A stretch of DNA of 64,000 nt. Origin: Parietaria judaica (taxonomy: Eukaryota > Streptophyta > Magnoliopsida > Rosales > Urticaceae). Under the pieces are notes generated by a model that saw only the letters and a list, made by a program, of their open reading frames with translations, was not told where the DNA came from and did no database searches. The stretch spans positions 2,394,001-2,458,000 of the forward strand of contig OX940863.1 of NCBI GenBank assembly GCA_954871525.1. Reading direction: 5' to 3'. Numbering within the stretch: position 1 is the first letter of the stretch; each line of letters starts with the position of its first letter. This document shows, one piece after another, positions 1 to 12,304 of the stretch. A program made the position numbers and the translations under genes.

Positions 1-1427
1 CACATGATGGAAATCACAAAAATATCTAACGGAATCGAGTTTGGGTACATTAGCCGTCGATAATAAACATTGGGTACATAATTCGCACCCGGTCAAACAT
101 TGGGTACATAATTCACACCCGGTCAAACATTGGGCACATTAGTTGCAGTTTACCTTATATTCTATGATTTCATACCAGCATCGTTGAATTCTCTTATTTT
201 ATTTTGTAAGATTTATTTTATTTTGTGTGTGTTCTATTCTTGATTCTCTAGGACCACGAGACTCTCAGAACTTGGATAAGAAGAGGTGAAGAACCATAGT
301 TTTACTTTTAGCTCTATCCAGATCAGCCTAAGGTTTGGTAAAGTTTGGTGTTGATTTTTTTAGGTTTTTGAAAGAATGTAATACCGTTTTCAATCCATCC
401 GTTTCCGTTAATTTGTTGGCTGTCACATTTCATTGTTACATCTATCAACCGCTCGTGGTGTTTTTTTATTTTTATTTTTTTTTTATTTTCAATATATTTT
501 TTGTGATTAATAGAAAGTGGAAATATGTGTACCTGATATTTTCTACATACTAAGAAACATAATTTTTTTTTTACTTGAAATCCAAAAATACTCGGATTGA
601 AATACTCGAAATTGGTTAAAAATTTAGATTCCGGTTCTGGGTACAAGGATTCGGATTGAGACGGATTTTGGTTTAGTTATATTTTGTTGTACTCAATTCT
701 AAAATTCTTATTTCTATGTAATTTACAAATCGGATGCGGTTCCGGGTACCATATTTTCAGTTTGGGGTACCTAAATTTTTTATTCCAATTCTGGACTATT
801 GAAAGAAAGAAAAAAATCGGAGAAGAAAATGAGAATTATGTGTTGGTTGAAAAGAACTGAAAGAGCTGGAGTGTTGGCATGAGCAACTCTTCTCAAAAGC
901 TTCTCACAACATCGTGTGTCTATTTATTATTTTCGTTTATGTGTTTGGTAACTATATTGTATATCGTAATCTGTAAAATCACGTTAACAGACTTTACAAC
1001 GAAACAAGCTTAGTGTGATGGGGTCGAGCGAGGACATAATCTCCGAGATGTTGGTTCTTATCTTGCATCAAATTCTGCGAGATCTCTCCTTCTAAGATGC
1101 CACGAGAACATCAGTGTTGTCCAAGCATTGGAATTCTACTTGGAAGTCGTTTCCAAACTCTATTTCGACCAAAACGATTATATGAAGCACACGACAAGGA
1201 TGTGCCGAACGGCCGCGAACGAATCAAAGAGTTCTTGAGCTTTGCAGATAGGTTTGTGCAACATTCGCTTAGAGCAGGGTTTGAATTCTGAGCTTGTATA
1301 TGAAAATGCATAGCATCCATGTCGACTCGATTCCTCACATCAATTCTTGGCTTCCATTAGTTTTTAGCAAAGGTTTGTCAATTCTATCTTATTCGATTCG
1401 GCCCACCAAAAGATTGCCTACCCTTTC
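1..1427. other. AT-rich intergenic DNA, no gene seen
   Basis: No coding region is supported. Apart from the short tandem array near 65-142, the stretch is AT-rich with T-runs and short open frames of low complexity. The open frames at 1097-1338 on either strand have no recognisable domain. Confidence 0.6.
65..142. repeat. 30-bp tandem repeat, about 2.6 copies
   Basis: Units start at 65, 95 and 125, each beginning AAACATTGGG. The first two full units differ at one base; the third is partial and diverged. No function is evident. Confidence 0.8.
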
Positions 1428-1430
1428 TTA

Positions 1431-2520
1431 GGGTCCGTTTGTTTACATTAAGATTAAGACGTCTGAATCTGAATGCACATCTGAATCTGAATGACAGATA
1501 ATTAAGTGTGTTTTTTTTTAAGATCTGAATGCAGATCTGAATAACATTTTTTTGTAAAAATTAAATTTTATTATACACCTTTATATATACGGTTATTTTT
1601 AATAATAATAATAATAATTTAAATTAAAATAATTTATTTAATAATATCCAATTATTTTATTTTTCATAAAATTTCAATTGAAAATATTTTATAATAACAC
1701 ATAAATATAATAAATTTTTAAAAATTTATTTGAAAAATTGTACACTAAAAAATTATATCGTCTATTAAATTATTTATGATAATTAATTATATGTAATTTT
1801 TTTAATTATTATTTAATTAATTATATTAATAAATTTGGAAATATGTAAATTTAAACGTAAATATATATATATATCCATTAAAAATATAATATATATATAT
1901 ATATAAAAACTAATTGATATATTTGATAACTTTTAATTACAAATTCTTGATAATTTTTTTACTTTAATATATTTTTTAAACGTAATATATTTTTATTATA
2001 TTATAAAAATAGAAATATGTAAATTTAAACGTAAATACATATATATCCATTAAAAAAACGTAAATATATATATAAACTTATTTGATAACTTTTAATTACA
2101 AATTCCTAATAATTTTTTTATTTTAATATTTTTTAATATATTTTCTATATATTTTCGAAACTATTTTTTTTTAAAAGCGTCAAAACTATATCTTCTCACC
2201 TATCAATGGATTCATCTCGTCGTAAGCTTTCCAACGGTATATCATATGAGTCAATCCGATGCTCGGTTTAAGAGTTATGGAGTTTTAAAGTTTTAAGGAG
2301 GAAAGAGAAAAATAAATTTGGAGAGAGAATATGAGGAGAGAAATGAACGTGAAATGCCAAAATATAGCTCTTAATGGATAAAACTTAGTGTAGATCTTAC
2401 CGAATAAGTGAATAATCAGACCCATTAAGATGTTTAGTAAGAAAAAAACAAATGCACTTAATGACTCTAAATCTGACCCATTAAGATTAAGGGGTTCATT
2501 AAGTGTAAACAAACACAGCC
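1431..2520. mobile_element. Tourist/PIF-Harbinger-like non-autonomous element
   Basis: The ends are imperfect inverted repeats: the left begins GGGTCCGTTTGTTTACATTA and the right, reverse-complemented, begins GGCTGTGTTTGTTTACACTT. The element is flanked by TTA at 1428-1430 and 2521-2523, the 3-bp TWA-type duplication expected of PIF/Harbinger. The 1.09-kb interior is very AT-rich and has no transposase. A block of about 140 bp is duplicated inside (about 1838-1985 and 2010-2140), each copy starting AAATATGTAAATTTAAACGT. Superfamily placement rests on termini and TSD only. Confidence 0.65.
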
Positions 2521-2771
2521 TTAAAGATCGCTTTTTCTATCAACTAGTAAAAAATGCACCGCGCGAACGGCGATAAAATACCATTCATAATTTTAGTGAA
2601 AAAAAAAACAATATTTTTCTTATTGTGAATCATAAATAAAAGACTTAAATCATCAAACTTTTAAAATGTTTTTAGTAATATATTAATTTTTTATTTATTA
2701 ACGATTATCAAATATATATTAGAACATGAGTTAATCATTGTACCTATATAAGTGAAATATCTAAAAATTTA

Positions 2772-3968
2772 GGGTAATTAGCGGCATAAGTGGCCAAAGT
2801 TTTCACTTTTCCATAGGCATGCACTAATCAGACTAATCAAAAAATTCCGTCCAGTTAAGTGGATGGCCGGTAACACAGGTTGCCACGTGTTTTTGTTTTT
2901 CTCACTCCTTCCATTCTCCTCCTCTTCTCTTCCCCTTCTAGCGCTGGCCATGCCATCCTCACCTTCGCCTGTTGTTTCTGCCGCCACCTCTCGGGTCGGT
3001 AGTTTGTCGAACGAGCCCTAAATTTATTTTAGGGCTCTACATTTTCCCTCTCTTCGATTATTTGCTCTGCCTCTGGACTCGCCACTGTTCGCGACTAAGT
3101 CACTCATCAGAGAAATGTTTTAGAGCCCATCAATGCCGTTTATGCTGCTCAATTCAATGATGAAGCCTACAGATACAGATTATTCTCCTCCTGGTCCGCG
3201 ATGACGGTCACATCATGCTCTCAGTCTTCGGCCTCTCGCTGCGCTGCACCGCCGCTCATATGTACCTCGTCTGACTCTGACCCGACTCTTTGCCATGCCT
3301 TCTGCATTCCGCCGCCGTGCACTCAGCCCTCCTGCTTCCTCGCCAAGCTCATCCCCAACAAGACTAAATCTCGCAAACCCCGCCCTGATCCCGGCAACGC
3401 CGGATCAATGCCCGAGCTTGTGGCGGAGCCCACAGCAACGCGCTCGATGTCTTTTGTCGACACGCATGAGTACCTTGCGCCAGAGATCATCAAAGGCGAG
3501 AGACGAGAGTGGAAGCGTGGTGGACTGGTGGACGTTTGGCATGTTCCTCCACGAGCTTCTCTACGGAAAGACGCCGCCGTTTAAAGGGCGGGGAAACCAC
3601 GAGCTTTCTAACTTGGTGATTTGTGTGATTTATGCAGAATTAGGGTGAGAGAGAAGGGGTAAGGAAAGGAGAAGGAGAGAGTGTTCAACGAGAGAGAAAG
3701 AGAAAGAAGACAGAGAAAGAACAACAAAAGACTAAAAAGCATTAGTATTATCTAAAATTGATACTTTTACCGCAAAACTATTACTTTTTAAAAAAGAGTA
3801 CAATCAAGTGGCCACGTGGCAGGTAACAAACGGCCTTTCACTTAATTGGACGGAATTTTCTGATTTGCGTGATTAGTGCGTTTTGACCACTTTTGCCGTC
3901 GTTTTTCAAGAATGGCATCATGCCTATGGGAAAATGAAAACTTTAGCCACTTATGCCGCTAGCTACCC
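2772..3968. mobile_element. Pack-MULE with captured protein-kinase fragment
   Basis: Long inverted repeats bound this 1197-bp element: the left arm (about 2772-2889) starts GGGTAATTAGCGGCATAAGT and the right arm (about 3813-3968) reads GGGTAGCTAGCGGCATAAGT on the other strand. Both arms run in to a CCACGTG motif. The right arm has about 36 extra bases. A perfect 9-bp duplication, AAAAATTTA, flanks it at 2763-2771 and 3969-3977, as expected for Mutator. The interior is markedly more GC-rich than its surroundings and encodes pieces of an AGC kinase, so it is a Pack-MULE. Confidence 0.85.
3188..3625 (+). pseudogene. Captured AGC-VIII (D6PK/PINOID-type) kinase fragment
   Basis: Kinase signatures appear in order but in three different frames. 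Near 3200 is RDDGHIMLS, the start of subdomain VII. Near 3430-3505 is [19 protein letters not shown], the activation segment; plant AGC-VIII kinases have [12 protein letters not shown] here, so the glycine is now aspartate. Near 3515-3600 is [20 protein letters not shown], subdomain IX. The DFD/DFG aspartate is lost (SVFGLSL). The piece lacks the N-lobe and the C-terminal third, carries at least two frame changes and lies wholly inside a Pack-MULE. It cannot encode a working kinase; transcripts could act as small-RNA sources. Confidence 0.8.
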
Positions 3969-4196
3969 AAAAATTTATATAAATGCATTTATCGTACCAA
4001 AAAATTGAATATGAATAATTTAAATGGTAATAATATTATTTGTTCTCAATCATAATAATATGTGTTTTTTTTAAAAAAAAAACTTTTTATAATTCAAAAT
4101 AGATTATAAAGAGAAAATCATATTGAAATGGTAACAATATCATATATTTTTCTCATTTTATGATCTTATGTCATATATATTGAAACCTTTTTAAGG

Positions 4197-4316
4197 AGGG
4201 GTGCAACACGAGGACGTCTCAGGAGGTCACCCATCCTAGTATTACTCTCGCCCAAACACGCTTAACTTCGCAGTTCTGATGGGATCCGTTGCAATAGTGT
4301 TGGTATGATCGCACCC
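4197..4316 (-). pseudogene. Retroposed 5S rRNA copy
   Basis: The minus strand from 4316 reads GGGTGCGATCATACC and continues through GGATCCCATCAGAACT, AGTTAAGCGTGTTTGGGCGA and GGATGGGTGACCTCCTGA to GTTGCACCCCTC. This is a full-length plant 5S rRNA with roughly a dozen substitutions, including one in the internal promoter A-box region. It is single copy and flanked by a 17-bp direct repeat (ATCTTATGTCATATATA at 4163-4179 and 4318-4334), with a short 3' tail of about 15 nt. A long duplication and a full-length RNA copy indicate LINE-type retroposition. A functional 5S gene is unlikely because it is isolated and diverged. Confidence 0.85.
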
Positions 4317-4336
4317 AATCTTATGTCATATATAGT

Positions 4337-4992
4337 TAGGGCTGCAACCGGTCGGTTAACATGTTTATTTTTCACTATTTGGTATCCTTAACCTAATTCC
4401 GGCTAGTCATGTTTTAATAACCTTAACCTGTTTTTGAAACCGGTTAACCTAATTACCGGTTATCAAAATCTAATTAACCTGTTTAATAACCTTAACTTGT
4501 TTTTTTGTTAAAAAAATATAGCATATAAACAACGATCAAACATATCGGTCCAAATGAACAATAATAATGAAACTTGAATAAATAATATGAAGCATAACAA
4601 TAATAAATAATGAAGCAGAGAACGATGAAACAACTGAAGAAGATTAGGCGAGAGAAAAAGAAGAGAAAGTCGAGGAGGAGGAAAGAAGAAAGGGTAGGCG
4701 AGAAAAAGAAGGAGAAAGAAGTTGAAGAGGTTTTGACGGAAAGAGAGAAAACCCTACTTAATTTAATTTTAAAATATTTAAATGAAAAAATTAATATTAA
4801 AACCGGTTACAAAAACCGGTTACTAAAATAACCTGTTTTGAAAAATAAAAAACCTGTAACCTTATCCTGTTTGAAACCGGATACGGTTAACCTTAACCTG
4901 TTTTCAAAATAATTTGGTTACGGTTATTTTAAACCGGATAATTTTCCGTTACGGTTTTAAAATTCGGTTACCGGTTATTTTGCACACCCCTA
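4337..4992. mobile_element. hAT-type MITE
   Basis: The element begins TAGGGCTGCAACCGG and ends, on the other strand, TAGGGGTGTGCAAAATAACCGG (imperfect TIR). It is flanked by the 8-bp duplication TATATAGT at 4329-4336 and 4993-5000. The interior is rich in AACCGGTTA and CCTTAACCTG motifs with no transposase. The purine-rich open frame at 4610-4831 (Lys/Arg/Glu runs) is low-complexity filler, not a gene. Confidence 0.8.
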
Positions 4993-5000
4993 TATATAGT

Positions 5001-8000
5001 TTATGTCTTTGATCTTTTCTTTTATCAATTATCTATACTACTCACAGGTATAAACTCCGAACTTGATTATTTCTTCTCTAGATAATTCCACTTTTGTGTT
5101 AGAAAACTTAAGGTCCGACGAATTGTTTTAAATCTCTCTTGTAATTTGTGTCTTTGCCATTTATATCCTCTCTTTTATCATCTAATTGTTCTTATTATCA
5201 TTATATGTCATTCATCTGTGTAATGATAAATTCTTGAAAGACAACTATCTTCAAATACTCAATTTTTTGGCTCCATAGGATAACAAAGTAAAAACTAAAA
5301 AAAATTGTATGATGTATTAAAAAGATTATGCTATCTATATATCAATACTGTTATTACAGGCTTTAAAAAAAAAAAAAAATTGTTATTACAATTAGAGGTC
5401 TCGGAACAAAAAATTACTTGTTACATGCCATACTTTTATTACATTTTGTTCATCTACATGTTATTCTGTATTCAATTGCCAAATCGTGATGATAATGAAT
5501 ATGTAGTAGTTTTAACTTTTTAGAACTTTGATGCGATGATAGTACATATTGATTTCACATTCATTATGTGTAAACAAATGGTGGTTTCTTTAATTTAATG
5601 TACATGCTATGGTAACAGATGGAGAGTTTTTATTTTAAATTAAACTAGTAGAATAGCGCGGTGACGTAAAATTATCGTTAGTAAGTTTTAGTTAATTTTT
5701 CATTTATTTTTTTAAATTGGGTGTTATGATTAAAAGATTTCCCTCGCATGAATATATCTAAAATGTTTAAGTAAATGAGTGATCAATATAAGAGACGATG
5801 AAATAATATAAGAAGAGGAATTCAAATTTTGAAAAATAAAAATGAAAGTAATTGAACAATTCTTGCATTAATAATAACAACCATCCGATATGTTATGAAC
5901 GAAAATATACTTTTATCCGAGAAATGAAATTATACTTCTAATTGTTTTTTGTCATATTATTTTATCATCTTTTTTAATATATTTGTCTATATTTTTCATA
6001 TAATCATTTGGTCAAATTTTCTATTAATTATTTTATAGTTATAAAAAAGAAAATCATATTTTAATTAAGTTCCTTCTGTCATTTATTATTTTATTATTTA
6101 AAATCATGTTTTTTGAATCAAGAACCTACCACTTATTAATAGTTAAAATATAGTGAGCGGTAACAACAAAATTGTCAAATCTAATTCAATAGCTTGGTTT
6201 CCAAACAGTTAAATTGCTAAAGAAAATGAAATGTATTAAATTAATTATAATTTCTAATCTCAAATAGAGAAAGATATCTAATATAATGAAGGACCATTGA
6301 CATAACAATTTAGATTGTTGAATAAATTTGGTCTCAGGTGAAAATAGCAAAGGTACAACTTCAATCCTTCAACAACTTAATTCTTCATATCAAAACATGA
6401 GAATGTAAAACATAGCATCAAGATGATAGAACTTTTTTCTTATATAATTTTGTTACCAATAATAATATAATATATACATAATTTATTGTTTTTTATCAAA
6501 TATAAATAAAATCATGTAAATATAAAAAAAAGTGCGTCATCGAGACATAATTAAACAAAAAAATTACTCGAAATATATGTTAAAATAATTGAACGTCCAA
6601 CAAAATAATAAGTACGTATTGTAAAAAAAAAACAATTGTACACAAAAATGTGTTTAAAACGAAAGAAAAATTAAACATTGATCTTTCTTTAAATAAATGT
6701 ATTAGTATGGGTTTTTAAATACTATGTACCTAGAAGGAATTTACGTGTATATAAACTCAAGAACACGAAGAAACATAAATAAAATTAAAAATAGAAATAG
6801 AAATACGACGTGTGAAGTTGTAATGATCAAATATTTTATCTGTGATGGAAAAAGAGAAAAATGAAGTGTTCAGAGTCTAGAAATATTTTATCTTTACAAC
6901 ATCAAACTATCATCAAAATGAATTATCAAAAGTCGATTCTTCTCAAACCATAAAAAGATTGAGTTTTCTAACCTGTCACCCTTTAGATTCTCTCATTTGA
7001 TCCATCATCCATGTACTAATTAATATACGTCATTCTATAAATGTTCCAAAAAAAGCATTGAATTAGACAATAAATATTTATTTGTTGTATAGGCTAGAGG
7101 AGTACAAAGGGTTGGATATAAACCCATATTTTTACCTAAAAATAATGTGATTTGCAAATATTGAGAGATAAAAAAAAAACATTAAAATCATTTTTCAACT
7201 GTTTTTTTTAGTATGGATATAAACCTTTATTTGTGATCTGAAAGAACAAAGCGAAATTAGTTTGATTTGTAAGTATTGAGAAAAAAAAACTGACCTCGAT
7301 CGGACAAAGACCATCTAAGAGAACCTTACATCGATCGTCTATTTGGGCTTATAAATTCCATTTCAAGAGAAGAATAAACCATGAGATGAAAGGTTTCATA
7401 AAACATAAAACGTAACCATGAGATGAAAAAAATGAAAGGTTGCACAAAATGTAACTTTTAGATGTTACACAATTTTATGGTTAGTTACTTTTAATTGCTG
7501 TTGGAATTGATATTGATATTAATAAAATATTAAAATGTGAAAAAAAGAATAGGATATTCAAGTCCTTACTCTTCTTTGCCACCTCGTCGATTTCAGAGTA
7601 AAATACATTGACAACCACCTATAATTTACAAAACCTAAATAAAACCAAAATTTGTTTTCAATTTCAGTGCGCAATTTTTAGTTAAACTGCATATGCTTTG
7701 TCATTTTCTTCTTGTACAATATATTTATCAATGTTTTGTCTAAGATGCTTTTTTTTTTCGAAATAAAATACCAATAAAAAATAATAAATATCAAAATTAC
7801 AAACACTCACAACGGAGAGGGTTGTGTAGGTTGGAAATGTTGGAGGAGACGGGATCAAGCTGACCAAAGTCATCATTTTTCATAACACTATTTTTTGTTT
7901 CTTTATGAGGATGATATATGTGTAAATTACAAAATGGCATAAAAAATTTATGGTTTAAATTGAGAAGTTGTTAGTCTGAAAGTAGCAAGATAATAACTAA

Positions 8001-10584
8001 TATATATGGAAAGAAAAAAAAATAATGTATGTGTAAAATCTATATATATGTGAATCGTGATAAAATCTATATATCTTTGAATCTATATATCTATACAAAA
8101 TCTAGGTACATATCTGTATATGTACACATATATACCCATTAGTTTTTAAATCCTCAATCACAAACGTTTGAAAATTTTCGTTAATATTATTTTCGCTTTT
8201 ATTATATTAATTATAAACATGGTAAAAGCTACATTAATTATAACCACAATTAAATATATAGAGAATCCTAATATATATTTGGTATTCTTTGGTAAAAGAA
8301 ATAACGAAACCAAGTAGAAGCCATGAGGACCATGGCCCCATATTAAAACTTTTTAAATGTAATCTTATATAATTAGGCTAAAAACATAGACTAATACATA
8401 GCAATTGCCATCCTGTTATTATATTTAATTTAGATAAAATATTGATCAAATCTCACCATATTATATAGTAGAACAACCTAAAATTCAAAAGGAAGAAAAT
8501 GCAAATAACGTACTCAACAAATGGCACAACTTAATAAAAATATCTAGTTAATGTGTAAGTACAAATACATGTTGTCGAAATGGCTCGACTGAAGTCTTCG
8601 GAACGACTGAAGTCTTTGGAAATGTTGATGGAGTGGAGTTTACTTCACCGTGTTATATAGAGCCTGGATAAATTGCTGAAGTAGTGATCGGATGCTTTGG
8701 TGTAGCTTGTCTATATTATATGGACTTATGGTTATAGAATATGTATTGTCAATGAAGCAATTGAAAGAGAAATTAAATGTATAAACTATAAAAAGAAAGG
8801 ATATAGAAATTTGATTTAAGAAATATAAAGAACAAAATCTAGGATAGAAATTAAAAAAAAAATAGTGTAAAATATAGCTTTATGATAAATGTATTAAGAT
8901 AGTAAACATAAAGAAAGAAGGAAAAATGTAAGAACTTAAGACACAGAAAGGAATGTGCAAAAAAAATATTATAAGGTTTCAAGAGTCAAGATACCCAACA
9001 CACCCTTGTAGGTTGACATCAGAATTGCTTTCCTTATGTGAGTTTTCTTGACTAAATGTTGCACGAAAAGTTTCTCAAAGCTCTTCAATTGTGTGAGCCG
9101 CTCTCTGTTTTGATGTTTCTAAGTAATATTATTTTGAAAATTTTGAGGTTTTGTTTGTTACTTGGTGAATGTGTTTTTAAATTAATATGTGTGTATTAGT
9201 CTATAAATTAAATTACATACTAACGGGAGTAATTATTCAATTTTTTAGTATTTCTGCTCAAGTTTATAAGGGATATATCTGTTCCTAAAGAGATATTAGG
9301 ATGACATTAGGAGATAAAGGGTACATATTGTCATTTCTTAAATAATGAAGTCAGGAAATGTGAAAAAGTATAAGAAGCTGGAAGAAAATAACATAATGAA
9401 CTTTTATTCATAAGGAATTTCAAATAAGTGAAAGATATCCTTCACGTATTCTATTGTTTCTTTTTGCCTGCTTTGCATGTATCCATATATCTTACTATCC
9501 TAAAAATATAAATTGTCTGAACAAAGAAAAAGAAAACTTAATATACAAAGAGTACAGTAGACCCCTGCTATGAAAATTCTTGCAAAGATTAACATGTGAT
9601 GTTCCTCTTGATCTGAAATAATTGGCTAAACAAACAAACAAAATTTGACCTTAAACGTCTTTATAGCCAAGAAAAATACGTATGTAACATAGCAAGGGGA
9701 ATAGGTTTCATAACTTTATAAATATGGTTCGGTTTGTTAAAAAAATTCAAAATCATTATATATGATTAAAGTATATGTAAAATTGAAAACTACAAATGTC
9801 AAGTACCTTTAAATTGCTAATAACTTCACGAAGATGAATGGGTCATTCAGTGTCACAATTAATTAACGAAATGACCATTGTATAAGCTCCACCAAAAAAG
9901 ATGAACATGTTTTCGAAGAAGAAAACAACAACAACAAAAAACAATAAATTAAAAAGAACCAAAAAATTCTACTCCAACTTAATGTTGGTATTATTTGGTA
10001 ATATAATATGACATGAAGTTCATCATGTACTTTCAAATGAACCCAAATTTTGCAATATAATATGACATGAAGTTCATCGTGTACTTTCAAATGAACCCAA
10101 AATTTTTGCAATATAATACGAAATGAAACAAAATTATCGTTTAATTAAAAAATATATAGGCCGTAAAACATAGAATAATGTCAAGGATATACTTACATGA
10201 CAGCCAGAGAGGGAAGAGGTGGATGATAACGGGAATGAGAGCCTACTGCAACAAAGGAAACAACACTGCGAGGATAGAAAGAATGAAAAACTCAGCAATT
10301 ACCTATAACCAAGATGGCAGATCGGTGACGGAGCAGGACGTTCGATTGGAATTTAAGCGGCACTCTTTGATTACCTTCAAAAATAATAGCGACACTCTTT
10401 AATTCTCTGTTCACATATAATGGTTATGAAGCCCAATAAAAAAATCTTAAGATGCAGTGAGTATTAGAATGTCTACGTACGTTTTCCAGTCAAACATTTC
10501 CCTCAAGAATACGTGATCATAATAAATTATAACTCTCAAAGAATGCCGTTATGATGTGAATATTTGTGATGCAAGCTCTCTCTT
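5001..10584. other. AT-rich intergenic DNA with minor repeats
   Basis: No gene is supported. Two small direct repeats are visible: an 18-bp unit (CGACTGAAGTCTTYGGAA) twice at 8586-8621, and a 54-56-bp unit twice at 10000-10109. The rest is AT-rich. The open frame at 10178-10402 has no recognisable domain. The reverse strand of about 10160-10400 has possible GT-AG exon-like segments that could be remnants of the doubtful gene at 10585-11031. Confidence 0.5.
10000..10120. repeat. 54-56-bp tandem repeat, 2 copies plus remnant
   Basis: Units starting at 10000 and 10054 both begin AATATAATATGACATGAAGT and end in a T-rich AACCCAAA tract. A third copy survives only as its first 20 or so bases. Confidence 0.8.
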
Positions 10585-11031
10585 TTAGCGAACCCGGTGA
10601 GGCAAAAAGAATAAAACAATATAAAAAGCCAAAAATGAATCGATTTTATAAACAATAAAAAATCCAGAAATGAATCGATATTTTACTGAGAACGCGAAGA
10701 GAGGACGAAGAGTCTCTAAGATTGGCGTCGCTACAATTGCCACTATACGTACAATCAGTATCAAATAATAACCAAAACCTGCACACAGAAAGAAAAAGAA
10801 AAGCTTCATTACCTTCAAAACTTGATGTCGCGACAGAGATGAGAGATTGAGAGTCGTAGCATCGGAGTCGTGGGTGTTGCCGGACACAGAGAGAATCGAG
10901 AGATGAAGGGGTTTGGAAAGGATAGTTAGAGGTGAGAATAAAAAGAGAGGAGGGGGAATGGAAGACGACGATAGTAAATTGACACTAAATGATGACATTG
11001 ATGAGGGTAAATAAATATTAATGAATATCAA
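10585..11031 (-). pseudogene. Doubtful ORF, possible 5' exon of a disrupted gene
   Basis: The 148-codon minus-strand frame starts at 11031, with a second Met at 10998. Its first 60 or so residues are Ser/Leu/Pro-rich like a plastid transit peptide. After residue 66 the frame runs into a sequence resembling an intron: AAG|GTAATGAAG with an acceptor TGTGTGCAG about 80 bp on. Splicing there gives an early stop, so no intact product is seen. The retrotransposon lies 27 bp upstream of the first Met. It may be a gene remnant whose promoter was displaced by that insertion, or chance. Confidence 0.25.
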
Positions 11032-11058
11032 ATGAAAGTGAGCTCAAGAGGTTATATG

Positions 11059-11912
11059 TGTTGACGTGGTTTCCCACCTCAATCAGTCAAGTGTGACTTG
11101 TGAGTGTATGATATTTTTGGATGAAGCAATTTGGTGGAATTCGATCTCTCACGTTACAGGCTCACGATTCACTCACGATATATGTATAAATATATAAGCG
11201 ATATAAATGAGACGAGGGATTTTTTATAGAGGTTCGTCCCAAAGCGGTAGTTGACTACTTCCTCTGTTAGTTTATTGCGACAATGAACATAGACGGATAA
11301 CTACAGGCAGCTAGAGCACGTCTGGGAGTAGGAAGAAATGGAGAAAGAAAGAAAGAACACAATAAGATCTCAAAATGACAAGAATGCCGGGTAGAAATTC
11401 TTCAGTGTATTCTCTCGAGGTTGTAAGTGTGCGTGTGTGTTGATCTGAGCTTGAGCTTGGCATTTATAGACTTCAATTCTTCCCGTTGAACTTCCGGGAA
11501 TCGAGGGGTCTTCACTCCGTGCTGACCGGGTTGAATGGACGATCTGGCTACACGTGTCCCATGACTTCGTTCTCGTCGTCGTGTTTGAATTATGCCCGTT
11601 GGAGACTTGACTCTGTGCTCCTGGTCTTCCGTCTGAGTTTGAAATGGGATGCCGGGTAGAGAATATGACGACTCTACCCTCGTCTTTCTGGGCTGCTACC
11701 GAGTGGATTTGGGCTTTAGAACTCATTGGGCCGAGTAGCCTATGTCCATTGATTCTTGGTCTGATTGAGAATCTCTTTGGGCTTTCTCAAATGGGCTTTT
11801 ACGAATACCAATTTATTTCTTTAAAGCCTTTTATCATGGTTTGTAAATTTAATTAATTCACAACCTTAGCACTTTATGTCACATTAAATAATGACGAATT
11901 TGTACATCAACA
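11059..11912 (-). repeat. 3' LTR of the Tat element
   Basis: The left-hand repeat is the 3' LTR. It abuts the polypurine tract at 11913-11925 and retains the same minus-strand TATA box (11461-11470), so it could also promote transcription leftward out of the element. Confidence 0.95.
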
Positions 11913-11925
11913 GTTAGCCCCCTAC
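11913..11925 (-). other. Polypurine tract of the Tat element
   Basis: Immediately upstream of the 3' LTR the minus strand reads GTAGGGGGCTAAC, the kind of PPT seen in Tat-type elements. It primes plus-strand DNA synthesis. Confidence 0.75.
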
Positions 11926-12296
11926 TATAAAAAATACGAAGTAAATTTTATAGTATTTACTCGATGAAATCATGTAAAATTCGTGCCGGATAGGATTAAT
12001 TAAATTTGTGACTTTTGCCGCAAATCTACATAATCCGGGCAGGATTTTGGATAATTTCGAGATCAGATGGACGGATAGGGTCTTGAAGTTGTAACCGTCG
12101 CTTCGAATTTTGGGCGGGAACAGTTACAACACGTGTCCCATTTTGCGGAGTTCGAAGGGAATAAACTCTTCACATTCTCCTGACACAGCTGTCGTGATGA
12201 CGTGTCGCCGGATAGCTCGCTGATCTCAACCGTAGGATGAGGTTTGTTGCGTTTTTCGAGGAAACCCTAACCGTAGGATCAGCGACAATTTTCGAG

Positions 12297-12304
12297 TATA
12301 AACA
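12297..12304 (+). promoter_or_regulatory. Candidate TATA box for the antisense ORF
   Basis: TATAAACA lies inside a CGAGT...ACTCG inverted repeat about 400 bp before the ATG. GTAACC at 12369 could be a 5'UTR intron donor. Inference from position only. Confidence 0.35.

Noticed and set aside
323..646. 107-codon minus-strand ORF and overlapping plus-strand ORF
   Set aside because: Low complexity, rich in Lys, Ile and Phe from A/T runs, with no domain or homologue-like motif.
2538..2600. Helitron 3' terminus on the minus strand (hairpin-like GC block then CTAGT); a similar CTAG near 5644
   Set aside because: No matching 5' TC end or Helitron sequence was found and the hairpins are weak, so I do not claim the element.
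4197..4316. Functional 5S rRNA gene
   Set aside because: It is single, diverged from the plant 5S consensus at roughly a dozen sites, and bounded by a target duplication; real 5S genes lie in long tandem arrays.
4610..4831. Lys/Arg/Glu-rich ORF
   Set aside because: It lies entirely within an hAT MITE and is a purine-rich stretch.
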